Positions 1 through 6,414 are shown, numbered from the stretch's first letter. The stretch: DNA of 6,655 nt from DASYUM01 sp036001225 (GCA_036001225.1 DASYUM010000163.1:1-6655), one strand, 5' to 3'. Translations and numbers: made by a program. The notes: generated from the sequence alone by a model not told the origin.

Positions 1-1
1 C

Positions 2-409
2 CTCGCCGCGACGGAAGCCGACATCGTCGGCTTGACGGGGATCATCTTCCGCCAGGGCGGCGCGCAGCCGGACCCGTCCGGCTTCCGGCCGGCCGACGTC
101 GACGCGCGGGTCCGGCTGGTGCGGGCGGCCGCCGGCGACCGGTTCGCGCGCCTCGAGCTGAACGCGCTGGTGCAACGGGTCGTGGTGACCGACGAGCGCC
201 GCTCGGCGGCCGCGGAGCTGGCGGGCCGCTGGCCGTCGCTCCGTCCCGAGGAGATGCTGGAGAGCCCCTATGTCCTCATCGGGACCGTGGACCAGCTCGT
301 GGAAGCGCTGCAGGCGCGCCGGGAGCGCTGGGGCTTTTCCTACTACGTCGTCTTCGAGCCGTCCGTCGAGGCCTTCGCCCCCGTCGTCGCCCGCCTGACC
401 GGCCGGTAG
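2..409 (+). CDS. LLM-class F420-dependent oxidoreductase, C-terminal part (5' end outside window)
   Basis: The frame is open from the first bases and stops at TAG 407-409, leaving 135 residues of the C-terminal part of a luciferase-like monooxygenase-fold enzyme. These soluble cytoplasmic proteins use F420 or FMN to oxidise or reduce small molecules. Visible signatures are an ADIVGL strand near the beginning, an AAGDRF..LELNALVQ segment in the middle, then SPYVLIGTVDQLVEAL followed by RRERWGFSYYVV and a PVVARLTGR end. The LIGT-x-x-Q-(V/I) plus RRE-x-x-G-x-SYYVV combination is what I associate with the MSMEG_2516-like (TIGR03621) F420-dependent subgroup. The cofactor is inferred from subgroup memory, because the N-terminal binding residues lie outside the window. 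The TTG at 32 is just an internal leucine codon (the frame continues upstream of it). The substrate is unknown. The gene is separated from the downstream channel gene by 107 bases with their own promoter-like box, so the two are probably not one operon. Confidence 0.85.
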   Translation, partial: LAATEADIVGLTGIIFRQGGAQPDPSGFRPADVDARVRLVRAAAGDRFARLELNALVQRVVVTDERRSAAAELAGRWPSLRPEEMLESPYVLIGTVDQLVEALQARRERWGFSYYVVFEPSVEAFAPVVARLTGR

Positions 410-414
410 GCACC

Positions 415-424
415 CGGGATCCCG
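415..424. repeat. 10-bp perfect palindrome CGGGATCCCG in the oxidoreductase-channel gap
   Basis: CGGGATCCCG is its own reverse complement. It abuts a second palindrome, GACCGGTC at 424-431, and both lie just upstream of the TATAAT box. A longer pairing of GACCGG (397-402) with CCGGTC (426-431) is also possible. Palindromes of this size are not rare in 70 % GC DNA. A role as an operator for the following promoter, or as part of a terminator for the gene before, is possible but unproven. No U-tract follows as in a standard intrinsic terminator. Confidence 0.3.
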
Positions 425-436
425 ACCGGTCCTATA

Positions 437-442
437 TATAAT
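437..442 (+). promoter_or_regulatory. Candidate -10 box (TATAAT) for the channel gene
   Basis: An exact sigma70-type -10 hexamer, TATAAT, sits in the alternating AT run 433-442, which is striking in this GC-rich window. It lies 74 bases before the ATG of the channel gene. No good -35 hexamer is seen at 16-18 bases upstream (the bases there are CCGGGA-like), and no extended TG motif precedes it. It may therefore depend on an activator, or the AT run may be coincidental. A transcript start near 449-450 would be expected. Confidence 0.45.
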
Positions 443-444
443 GT

Positions 445-470
445 AGAGGCTCGACGGAGAGGCTCGGCGT
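445..470 (+). repeat. Tandem 13-bp direct repeat directly after the -10 box
   Basis: Two head-to-tail copies, AGAGGCTCGACGG (445-457) and AGAGGCTCGGCGT (458-470), match at 11 of 13 positions, and the first nine bases are identical. They cover the expected transcription start and early leader of the channel gene, a position where a repressor could bind or where leader RNA structure could matter. No known binding motif is recognised. Chance duplication cannot be excluded. Confidence 0.4.
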
Positions 471-516
471 TTCCCGACGCGAAGCGGGATCGTCGTGCGA
501 CAAGGGGGGGCCCGGC

Positions 517-2706
517 ATGCGGCTTCGCCACGTCCGCCGCGTCGGCGCGCTGCTCATCCTCCTGCTCGCCGCCGGGCTGGCGGCCTCGCCCGTCTCCCGC
601 GCCCAGCCGGTCGACCCGCCGGCAGTGATGCTGCCCGAGCCCCTGACCCGCGACGCGATCCGGGAGCTGGTGGCGCGCCTGAGTGACGCCGAGGTTCGCC
701 GGCTCCTCCTGGCCCAGCTCGACCGAGCGGCGGCATCGTCGGCCCCTCACGCTGCGCCCGGCATGGCGCCCATGATGGGCGGCATGGAGACGGAGACTCA
801 CCGCCTGCGCGACGGACTGCGTGACCTCGGGGGGGCGGCGGGCAAGCTTCCCGAGGCGCTGCGGCAGGCGGTCGCTCCGCTCTCGGAGGATCGCCCCGGG
901 GATCACTTCCGCCGCGCCGTCCTGCTTCTCGCCGCCATGCTGGCCGTCGGCTGGGGCGCCGAGCGCCTGATCGCACGCCTGGTCGCCCACGGGCGACAGC
1001 GCCTCGAGACCGGCCACGCCACCGGCCTGGCGGCGCAGGCGGGCCGGCTCCTGCTGCGGCTGGTGCTGGACCTGCTCGGCCTGCTCGCGTTCGGGTTCGG
1101 CGCCCTTCTCGTGCTCTTCATCCTCTACGAGGCGCACGGGCCGAGCCGGCAGCTCGTCATCGCCGGGCTGACCGCCACGCTGTTCGTGCGGCTGGTCGCG
1201 CTCCTGGCCCGCCTCCTGCTCGAGCCCGACGCCCCCGGGCTGCGTCTCCTGCCGTTCGGCGACGGGGCGGCCCGGCGACTCCGGGCCGGCGTGGTGTGGC
1301 TCGCCGCGATCTACGCGGTGGCCGACTTGGGGCTCCAGCTGCTGCACGCCTGGGGGCTTCCCGCGGACGTGGTGGGCCTGCTGGTGATCGGAGCCTCCGT
1401 CCTGTTCGTGGGCGTGTACCTCTCCATGGTCTGGCGGAACCGCGCCGACGTCGCCGTCCTGATCCGCGGCGCCGAGCCATCGAGCCATCTCCGCCGGCTG
1501 GTGGCGGAGCTGTGGCCGGTCCTCATGACGGCCTACGTGGTGCTCATCTTCTGCGCGCGAACTGCCGAGCAGCTCTCCGGGATGTCGCTCCGGAGCTACG
1601 CCGGGATCGGCAGCCTGCTGATCGTGATCGTCCTGCCCCTCGTCGACATGGTGCTCTGCCGGCTGCTGGCGGCCGCCGAAACGACGGGCCCCTACGGGCC
1701 CGTGCTTCGCCGCGGCATCCACATCGGCGTGACGGTCACGGGGCTCGTGGTCATGGCCCGGCTCTGGGGGCTCGACCTCTTCGATCTCACCACCCGGCGG
1801 ATGGGCGGGCGCTTCTCGGAGGCGCTCCTCAGCATCGCCGTCACCCTGCTGGTCGCCTATCTGGCCTGGGAGCTCGTCAAGGCGGCCATCGACCGCCGGC
1901 TCGAGCGCGAGGCGGCCCCGGCGGCGACCGAGCCCGGCGAGGAGGGCGGTCGCGGCGCGTCCCGGCTGCGGACGATCCTGCCGCTCATGCGGGGATTCCT
2001 ACTGGTCACGATCTCGGCGATGGCGTTGATGGTGATGCTGGCGTCGTTGGGCGTGAACATCGGGCCCCTGCTGGCCGGGGCGGGCGTGGTCGGGATCGCC
2101 GTCGGCTTCGGCGCCCAGACGCTGGTGCGGGACGTCGTGTCCGGCCTCTTCTTCCTGTTGGACGACGCCTTCCGCCTCGGAGAGTACATCGACGTCGGCG
2201 ACGTCAAGGGCACGGTCGAGAAGATCGGGCTCCGCTCGATGCAGCTCCGGCACCACCGCGGCGCCCTGAACACCGTGCCGTACGGCGCGATCCGACGCCT
2301 GATCAACGAGAGCCGCGACTGGGTGATCGTGAGGCTCGAGTTCCGCCTCACCTACGACACCGACCTCACCAAGGTGAAGAAGATCCTCAAGCAGATCGGC
2401 CGGGAGCTCGCCGAGGATCCCGAGCTGGGGCCCGGCCTGCTCCAGCCCCTCAAGTCGCAGGGGGTCATGAGCACCGAGGACAGCGCGCTCGTCGTGCGGG
2501 CCAAGTTCATGGCCAAGCCGGATGACCGGCAGTACGTGATTCGCCGCGAGGCTTACAACCGGATCCTGAAGGCCTTCGCCGAACATGGGATCAAGTTCGC
2601 GCACCGGCAGGTGACCGTGTTCGTCCCTCCGGGGACGGGGGGGCCGTCGGCTGCGGTCGGAGGGGCCGCCGGGCTGGGCGAGCCGGCGCCGGACCTGGGC
2701 CGCTAG
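517..2706 (+). CDS. MscS-superfamily mechanosensitive ion channel, large multi-TM form
   Basis: The protein is 729 aa, an inner-membrane channel that would open under membrane tension to release solutes on osmotic downshock. Residues 1-29 form a signal peptide (RHVRR, then a hydrophobic core, cleavage near SRA-Q). Residues 30-130 are a periplasmic helical stretch containing a Met/His-rich piece (78-95). Hydrophobic segments follow near 134-156, 178-204, 212-235, 255-277, 283-306, 330-347, 361-384, 400-418 and 433-453. The MscS core comes last: a TM at 486-510, the pore helix at about 514-545 with the Gly/Ala pattern GAGVVGIAVGFGAQ, the beta domain (LGEYIDVGDVKGTVEKIGLRS, about 554-574), and a C-terminal alpha/beta domain ending in VTVFVP (699-704). 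E. coli MscS is 286 aa, so this resembles the larger YbiO/MscK-type relatives. The usual PNG of the beta domain reads VPYG (587-590). The ATG is supported by AAGGGGGGG (502-510), six bases upstream. It appears monocistronic. Confidence 0.9.
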   Translation: MRLRHVRRVGALLILLLAAGLAASPVSRAQPVDPPAVMLPEPLTRDAIRELVARLSDAEVRRLLLAQLDRAAASSAPHAAPGMAPMMGGMETETHRLRDGLRDLGGAAGKLPEALRQAVAPLSEDRPGDHFRRAVLLLAAMLAVGWGAERLIARLVAHGRQRLETGHATGLAAQAGRLLLRLVLDLLGLLAFGFGALLVLFILYEAHGPSRQLVIAGLTATLFVRLVALLARLLLEPDAPGLRLLPFGDGAARRLRAGVVWLAAIYAVADLGLQLLHAWGLPADVVGLLVIGASVLFVGVYLSMVWRNRADVAVLIRGAEPSSHLRRLVAELWPVLMTAYVVLIFCARTAEQLSGMSLRSYAGIGSLLIVIVLPLVDMVLCRLLAAAETTGPYGPVLRRGIHIGVTVTGLVVMARLWGLDLFDLTTRRMGGRFSEALLSIAVTLLVAYLAWELVKAAIDRRLEREAAPAATEPGEEGGRGASRLRTILPLMRGFLLVTISAMALMVMLASLGVNIGPLLAGAGVVGIAVGFGAQTLVRDVVSGLFFLLDDAFRLGEYIDVGDVKGTVEKIGLRSMQLRHHRGALNTVPYGAIRRLINESRDWVIVRLEFRLTYDTDLTKVKKILKQIGRELAEDPELGPGLLQPLKSQGVMSTEDSALVVRAKFMAKPDDRQYVIRREAYNRILKAFAEHGIKFAHRQVTVFVPPGTGGPSAAVGGAAGLGEPAPDLGR

Positions 2707-2713
2707 GGCGGGT

Positions 2714-2727
2714 CCGATTCGCATCGG
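2714..2727 (+). other. Small hairpin after the channel gene
   Basis: CCGAT and ATCGG form a perfect 5-bp stem closing a TCGC tetraloop, eight bases after the channel stop codon. A longer flanking pair, GGCGGG (2707-2712) with CCCGCC (2751-2756), could enclose it. No T-run follows, so this is not a textbook intrinsic terminator. It could be a weak terminator or a 3'-end stabiliser. Confidence 0.25.
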
Positions 2728-2776
2728 CTAGCTTCGTCCTCGGTCGGTAGCCCGCCTCACCGCACGCGGGATGCGC

Positions 2777-2782
2777 CATAAT
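2777..2782 (+). promoter_or_regulatory. Candidate -10 box (CATAAT) for the amine oxidase operon
   Basis: CATAAT differs from the sigma70 consensus at one base. It is the most AT-rich point of the 132-base gap and lies 56 bases before the amine oxidase ATG. No recognisable -35 lies 16-18 bases upstream (GCCTCA region). A start of transcription near 2789 would give a leader of about 50 bases. Some promoter is needed here because the preceding gap is long and contains a hairpin, but this box is only the best candidate. Confidence 0.35.
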
Positions 2783-2838
2783 GGTCCGTCCTCTCCTCGG
2801 CCGACCCGACTGGAGACCCCAGCAAGGAGAACAGGGCG

Positions 2839-4785
2839 ATGACCACCACCGCTGCCGCGACCACCCGCACCGCGCATCCGCTGGACCCGCTCACCGCCGA
2901 CGAGATCGACCGGGCGTGGGAGATCCTGCGGACCCAGCAGACGTTGAGCGCGCGGACCCGCGTCGTCTCGATCACCCTGCACGAGCCCCCCAAGGAGGTC
3001 GTGCTGGGGCACCGGTCGGGCGACGCCGGGGAGCGGGCCGCCTTCGTCGTGGTCATGGACAGCGCGGCGGCCCGGACCTACGAGGCGGTGGTCTCGCTGT
3101 CACGGAAGCAAGTCGTCTCCTGGGAGCATATTCCCGGGGTCCAGCCCGCCATCGTCTTCGACGAGTTCTTCGAGTGCGAGGCAGCCGTGCGCGCCGACCC
3201 GCGCTGGCAGGAGGCCATGCGCAAGCGGGGGGTGACCGACTTCAGCCTGGCCATGGTCGATCCGTGGTCGGCCGGCCACTTCGGCCTCCCCGACGAGGAC
3301 GGGCGGCGGCTCTCCCGCACGCTGACCTGGATCCGACGCAGCCCGACCGACAACGGCTACGCCCGGCCGATCGCCAACCTGATCGCGGTGGTGGACCTGA
3401 ACGCGATGAAGGTGCTGAGCGTCGAGGACTACGGGGTGGTCCCCCTGCCGCCCGAGGACGCCAACTATTCGCCCGACGTCGCCGGGACCCGGACCGACCT
3501 CAAGCCGATCGAGATCCGTCAGCCGGAGGGCCCCAGCTTCGAGCTCGACGGCCACGAGCTCGCCTGGCAGAAGTGGCGCATGCGCCTTTCGTTCACGCCC
3601 CGCGAGGGCCTCGTGCTCCACACCGTGACCTACCGCGATCAGGGGCGCGAGCGTCCGATCCTCTACCGGGCCTCGGTCGTCGACATGGTGGTCCCATACG
3701 GCGATCCTCGGCCGACCTATTTCCATCGCAACGCCTTCGACATCGGTGAGTACGGCATCGGGTACCTGGCCAACTCCCTCGAGAACGGGTGCGACTGCCT
3801 GGGCGAGATCCGCTATCTCGACGCGGTGGTCAACGACAGCCGGGGCGGCGCGCTCACGCTGCGGAACGCCATCTGCCTCCACGAGGAGGACTACGGCATC
3901 CTCTGGAAGCACCTGGACTGGCGGACCGGCTATACCGAGGTGCGGCGCTCGCGGCGGCTGGTGGTGTCGTTCATCGCGACCGTCGGCAACTACGAATACG
4001 GCTTCTACTGGTACTTCTACCAGGACGGGACCATCCAGCTCGAGGTGAAGCTGACCGGGATCGTCTCCAACGGGGCGGTCCGGCCCGGCGAGAAGCCGCG
4101 GTGGGGCGAGCTGGTGGCGCCTCAGGTGTACGGCCCCATCCACCAGCACTTCTTCAACGCGCGGCTCGACATGATGGTGGACGGGCTCGCCAACTCCGTC
4201 TACGAGGTCGACACCGTGGCCGACGCCCCCGGTCCCGAGAACCCGCACCACAACGCCTTTCACACCGAGGCCACCCTGCTGGGCTCCGAGCTGGAGGCGC
4301 AGCGCATCATCGATCCGCTGGCCGGCCGCTTCTGGAAGGTCGTCAACCCGTCGGTCCGGAACCGCCTGGGGGAGCCCGTCGGCTACAAGCTCGTCCCCGG
4401 GGAGAACGTCCTGCCCTTCGCGGGATCGGCGGCGTCGGTGATCCGGCGGGCCGGCTTCACGACCCGGCACCTGTGGGTCACCCGCTTCGATCCCCGCGAG
4501 CGGTACGCTGCCGGCGACTATCCCAACCAGCATCCGGGCGGGGCCGGCCTGCCCAGCTACGCCCAGGACGACGCGTCTCTCGAGAACACCGACGTGGTGG
4601 TGTGGTACACCTTCGGCGCCCATCACGTCGTGCGGCCGGAGGACTGGCCGGTGATGCCCGTCGCCTACATCGGCTTCGCGCTCAAGCCGGTCGGCTTCTT
4701 CGACAAGAACCCCGCCCTCGACGTCCCGCGGCCAACCCCGCCCGCGACGTGCGGGCATGCCGGCCCGAGCGGCCACGGCGACTGA
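2839..4785 (+). CDS. Copper-containing primary amine oxidase (topaquinone enzyme)
   Basis: The protein is 648 aa, about the size of the 638-aa Arthrobacter globiformis enzyme. It oxidises a primary amine to an aldehyde, releasing ammonia and hydrogen peroxide. N2 (about 13-100) and N3 (about 105-205) domains precede the catalytic beta-sandwich. Every key residue is present: topaquinone precursor Tyr385 in NYEY (384-387), copper ligands His435 and His437 (HQH) plus His596 (GAHH), catalytic base Asp301 (FDIGEY), Tyr287 (PYGD), and the disulphide pair Cys320/Cys346. Numbers run three above the A. globiformis enzyme here. The gate position (Tyr296 there) is Ala299. WYTFG-x-HHVVR-x-EDWPVMP recalls histamine/tyramine-oxidase-type members. 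No signal peptide is seen, so it is cytoplasmic. The cofactor forms by self-processing with copper and O2. AAGGAGA (2824-2830), eight bases upstream, fixes the ATG. It is first in a three-gene run. The substrate is unknown. Confidence 0.96.
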   Translation: MTTTAAATTRTAHPLDPLTADEIDRAWEILRTQQTLSARTRVVSITLHEPPKEVVLGHRSGDAGERAAFVVVMDSAAARTYEAVVSLSRKQVVSWEHIPGVQPAIVFDEFFECEAAVRADPRWQEAMRKRGVTDFSLAMVDPWSAGHFGLPDEDGRRLSRTLTWIRRSPTDNGYARPIANLIAVVDLNAMKVLSVEDYGVVPLPPEDANYSPDVAGTRTDLKPIEIRQPEGPSFELDGHELAWQKWRMRLSFTPREGLVLHTVTYRDQGRERPILYRASVVDMVVPYGDPRPTYFHRNAFDIGEYGIGYLANSLENGCDCLGEIRYLDAVVNDSRGGALTLRNAICLHEEDYGILWKHLDWRTGYTEVRRSRRLVVSFIATVGNYEYGFYWYFYQDGTIQLEVKLTGIVSNGAVRPGEKPRWGELVAPQVYGPIHQHFFNARLDMMVDGLANSVYEVDTVADAPGPENPHHNAFHTEATLLGSELEAQRIIDPLAGRFWKVVNPSVRNRLGEPVGYKLVPGENVLPFAGSAASVIRRAGFTTRHLWVTRFDPRERYAAGDYPNQHPGGAGLPSYAQDDASLENTDVVVWYTFGAHHVVRPEDWPVMPVAYIGFALKPVGFFDKNPALDVPRPTPPATCGHAGPSGHGD

Positions 4786-4789
4786 GGAG
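4784..4789 (+). promoter_or_regulatory. Ribosome binding site overlapping the amine oxidase stop codon
   Basis: GAGGAG lies seven bases before the ATG at 4797 and shares its first two bases with the TGA stop (4783-4785) of the amine oxidase. This settles the start of the cyclase-family gene. The same frame stays open far upstream inside the amine oxidase gene, but only as a shadow. The arrangement favours translational coupling of the two proteins. Confidence 0.75.
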
Positions 4790-4796
4790 CGTCCTC

Positions 4797-5735
4797 ATGG
4801 CCGACATCGTGCGGGAGACGGGCCGGCGATGCAGTAACTGGGGGAAGTGGGGGCCGGAGGACGAGCTGGGGACGCTGAACTACATCACGCCCGAGCTGGT
4901 CGTCCGGGCCACGGGCCTGGCCAAGCGCGGCGCCGTGTTCTCGCTCGCCATCCCATTCGACAACACGGGTCCCCAGATCAACCAGCCGCGCCGCTTCAAT
5001 CCGATCCACCGCATGATCCTGACCGGCCCCGACTTCACCACCGGCGCCGTCACGCGGCCGGGCGGCGTCGGCTTCGCCGACGACATGGTGATCATGCCGC
5101 TCCAGTGCGCGACCCAGTGGGACGCGTTGAGCCACTGCTTCCTCGATGGCAAGCTCTACAACGGCTACGACGCCAACCTGGTGTCGAGCGCGGGCGCCAA
5201 GAAGAACGGCATCGAAAAGATGGCCCGGCAGATCGTCGCCCGGGGGGTCCTGCTCGACGTGCCGCGCGTCAAGGGCGCGGAGTGGCTCGAGCCGGGCTAC
5301 GCGATCACCGTGGACGATCTGGAGGCGGCGGCCAAGGCTCACGGCGTTCCGGTGGGCACTGGCGATGCGCTGCTCGTCCGCACCGGGCAGTTGGCGATGT
5401 GCCGCGCGCGCCGCGGCTGGGGCGACTACGCCGGCGGCGACGCTCCCGGCCTCGCCTTCCACACCGGCGGCTGGCTCCACGAGCGGCAGGTGGCCGCGGT
5501 GGCGACCGATACCTGGGGGATGGAGGTCCGCCCCAACGAGATTCCCGACACTTACCAGCCGCTCCACCAGGTCCTCATCCCGCACATGGGCATGCTGGTG
5601 GGCGAGATCTTCGCGCTCGACGAGCTGGCCGCCGACTGCGCGCGCGATCGCGTCTACGAGTTCCTCTTCGTGGCGCCGCCCTTGCCGATCACCGGCGCCG
5701 TCGGCACGCCGGTGAACCCGCTCGCGATCAAGTGA
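4797..5735 (+). CDS. Cyclase family protein (kynurenine formamidase-like metal-dependent hydrolase)
   Basis: The protein is 312 aa, of the COG1878/PF04199 cyclase fold that includes KynB-type arylformamidases and isatin hydrolases. These are usually cytoplasmic Mn/Zn enzymes that hydrolyse amides or lactams. Visible landmarks are NWGKWGPEDELGTLNYI (14-30), the metal-site region QCATQWDALSH (103-113) followed by YNGY (121-124), a VLLDV strand (151-155), GDALLVRTGQ (189-198), PGLAFHTGGWL (217-227), the TDTWGMEV turn (238-244) and HQVLIPHMGMLVGEI (257-271). The classic HGTHxD metal motif is altered: Cys104 and Gln107 occupy the two His positions, while Asp109 and His113 remain. I recall this TQWD form as a recurrent subfamily of about this length, so it is not simply decayed. 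Function inside the subfamily is unknown. The gene begins 11 bases after the amine oxidase, and the next gene starts 2 bases after it, so a joint pathway is a reasonable inference. Confidence 0.88.
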   Translation: MADIVRETGRRCSNWGKWGPEDELGTLNYITPELVVRATGLAKRGAVFSLAIPFDNTGPQINQPRRFNPIHRMILTGPDFTTGAVTRPGGVGFADDMVIMPLQCATQWDALSHCFLDGKLYNGYDANLVSSAGAKKNGIEKMARQIVARGVLLDVPRVKGAEWLEPGYAITVDDLEAAAKAHGVPVGTGDALLVRTGQLAMCRARRGWGDYAGGDAPGLAFHTGGWLHERQVAAVATDTWGMEVRPNEIPDTYQPLHQVLIPHMGMLVGEIFALDELAADCARDRVYEFLFVAPPLPITGAVGTPVNPLAIK

Positions 5736-5737
5736 GG

Positions 5738-6382
5738 ATGCCGAGGCGCGCCGGGCTCCTCGCGGCCGGACTCTGGCTGCTCGCGGCGACCGCGGCCGCC
5801 CAGGACGCGCCCAACGGGGTCCTGCTCGTGGCCCGGCCCGACCTGCCCGATCCCAACTTCCGGGAGACGGTGGTGCTGGCGACCCGCCACGCCGGCGGCG
5901 GGACGGTCGGCGTCATCCTGAACCGGCCCACGCCGCGGCTCGCCCGCCAGGTGTTCCCGGATTCCGAAGCGCTCCGGGGCCGGCCGGACCGGCTCTTCGC
6001 CGGCGGGCCCGTCTCGCCGCGGGCGCTCGTCGCCGTGTTCCGGTCGAAGGAGCGTCCGGCCGACGCCCTGCGGGTGCTGGCCGACGTCTACCTGAGTTTC
6101 GACGCGCCCTTCCTGGACGGGCTGCTCCGGAGGCCCGACGTCCCCCGCGAGCTGCGGCTCTACGCGGGATACGCCGGTTGGGCGCCGGGGCAACTCGAGC
6201 GGGAGATCGGCCGCCACGACTGGTACCTCCTCGAGCCCGACGTCGACGCGATCTTCCGCGCCGACCCGGAGACCCTCTGGCGCGAGATGCTCCGCCGCGC
6301 GTCGTCCCGCTCGGTGCGAGCCCGGCCCGCCGCGCACCCTCGCCCGCCGCTGACCAAGCCCGCATCCCACCAGTCCCCTTGA
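5738..6382 (+). CDS. YqgE/AlgH family protein with an N-terminal signal peptide
   Basis: The protein is 214 aa, with the YqgE/AlgH (DUF179) fold visible from start to end. Landmarks are LLVARPDLPDPNFRETVVL (29-47), GVILNRP (58-64), FAGGPVSP (87-94), YAGYAGWAPGQLEREI (142-157) and DWYLLEPD (161-168). The family's molecular role is unsettled; AlgH has been linked to alginate regulation in Pseudomonas. Typical members are about 185 aa and cytoplasmic. This one opens with MPRRAG, a hydrophobic core and TAAAQ (1-22), a convincing Sec signal peptide with cleavage after about Ala21, so it is probably periplasmic. It also has a basic, Pro-rich tail (about 188-214). The ATG lies two bases after the previous stop with no properly spaced ribosome site. 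An in-frame GTG at 5732 overlaps that stop and would add two residues. Either start implies translational coupling. The stop TGA (6380-6382) is embedded in the next promoter's -35 box. Confidence 0.88.
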   Translation: MPRRAGLLAAGLWLLAATAAAQDAPNGVLLVARPDLPDPNFRETVVLATRHAGGGTVGVILNRPTPRLARQVFPDSEALRGRPDRLFAGGPVSPRALVAVFRSKERPADALRVLADVYLSFDAPFLDGLLRRPDVPRELRLYAGYAGWAPGQLEREIGRHDWYLLEPDVDAIFRADPETLWREMLRRASSRSVRARPAAHPRPPLTKPASHQSP

Positions 6383-6407
6383 CACCTCGGATGCCCCGGC
6401 CTACTGT
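6379..6407 (+). promoter_or_regulatory. Sigma70-type promoter TTGACA-N17-TACTGT
   Basis: A perfect -35 hexamer, TTGACA (6379-6384), is followed after exactly 17 bases by TACTGT (6402-6407), which keeps the three most conserved -10 bases (T, A and final T). The -35 overlaps the stop codon of the YqgE-like gene. Transcription should begin near 6413-6415. That makes an ATG at 6416 essentially leaderless and fits better with the GTG start at 6467. This is the best promoter in the window. Confidence 0.7.
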
Positions 6408-6414
6408 CCGGGCA
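6392..6414. repeat. Imperfect inverted repeat spanning the -10 box
   Basis: TGCCCCGG (6392-6399) and CCGGGCA (6408-6414) pair over seven base pairs with one bulged C, leaving an 8-base loop that holds the -10 hexamer TACTGT. A dyad wrapped around a -10 box is a typical place for a repressor operator. GC-rich composition makes such pairs common, so it is only suggestive. No T-tract follows, so it does not look like a terminator for the upstream operon. Confidence 0.3.

Noticed and set aside
397..431. Intrinsic terminator after the oxidoreductase
   Set aside because: GACCGG/CCGGTC can pair, but the loop is long and no run of T follows the stem; the AT-rich stretch after it is alternating TA, better read as a -10 region.
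343..1722. 459-codon open frame on the minus strand opposite the channel gene
   Set aside because: The translation is full of Gln, Glu, His and Gly without hydrophobic cores or motifs. It mirrors a real multi-TM protein gene and extends over the end of the oxidoreductase.
1296..2525. 409-codon plus-strand frame inside the channel gene
   Set aside because: The product is an Arg/Gly/Ala/Pro-rich translation of an out-of-phase frame. The in-phase frame carries the conserved MscS pore and beta-domain sequence.
2781..3749. 322-codon plus-strand frame beginning at an ATG just after the CATAAT box
   Set aside because: The translation is Arg/Pro/Gly-rich without domains and overlaps the conserved N-terminal half of the amine oxidase in another phase.
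3100..4776. 558-codon open frame on the minus strand opposite the amine oxidase
   Set aside because: It is antisense to a gene whose catalytic residues are all intact. The translation is rich in Val, Gly, Asp, Arg and His with no recognisable domain, as expected from the complement of G/C-ending codons. No ribosome site supports it.
3789..4796. Upstream extension of the cyclase-family frame into the amine oxidase gene
   Set aside because: The frame is open by composition only. The extension is Arg/Gly-rich, whereas the ATG at 4797 has a well-spaced GAGGAG and gives the normal family start.
4847..5737. Upstream extension of the YqgE-like frame through the cyclase-family gene
   Set aside because: The added residues are low-complexity Arg/Gly/Pro out-of-phase translation. 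The signal peptide and YqgE motifs begin only after 5738.
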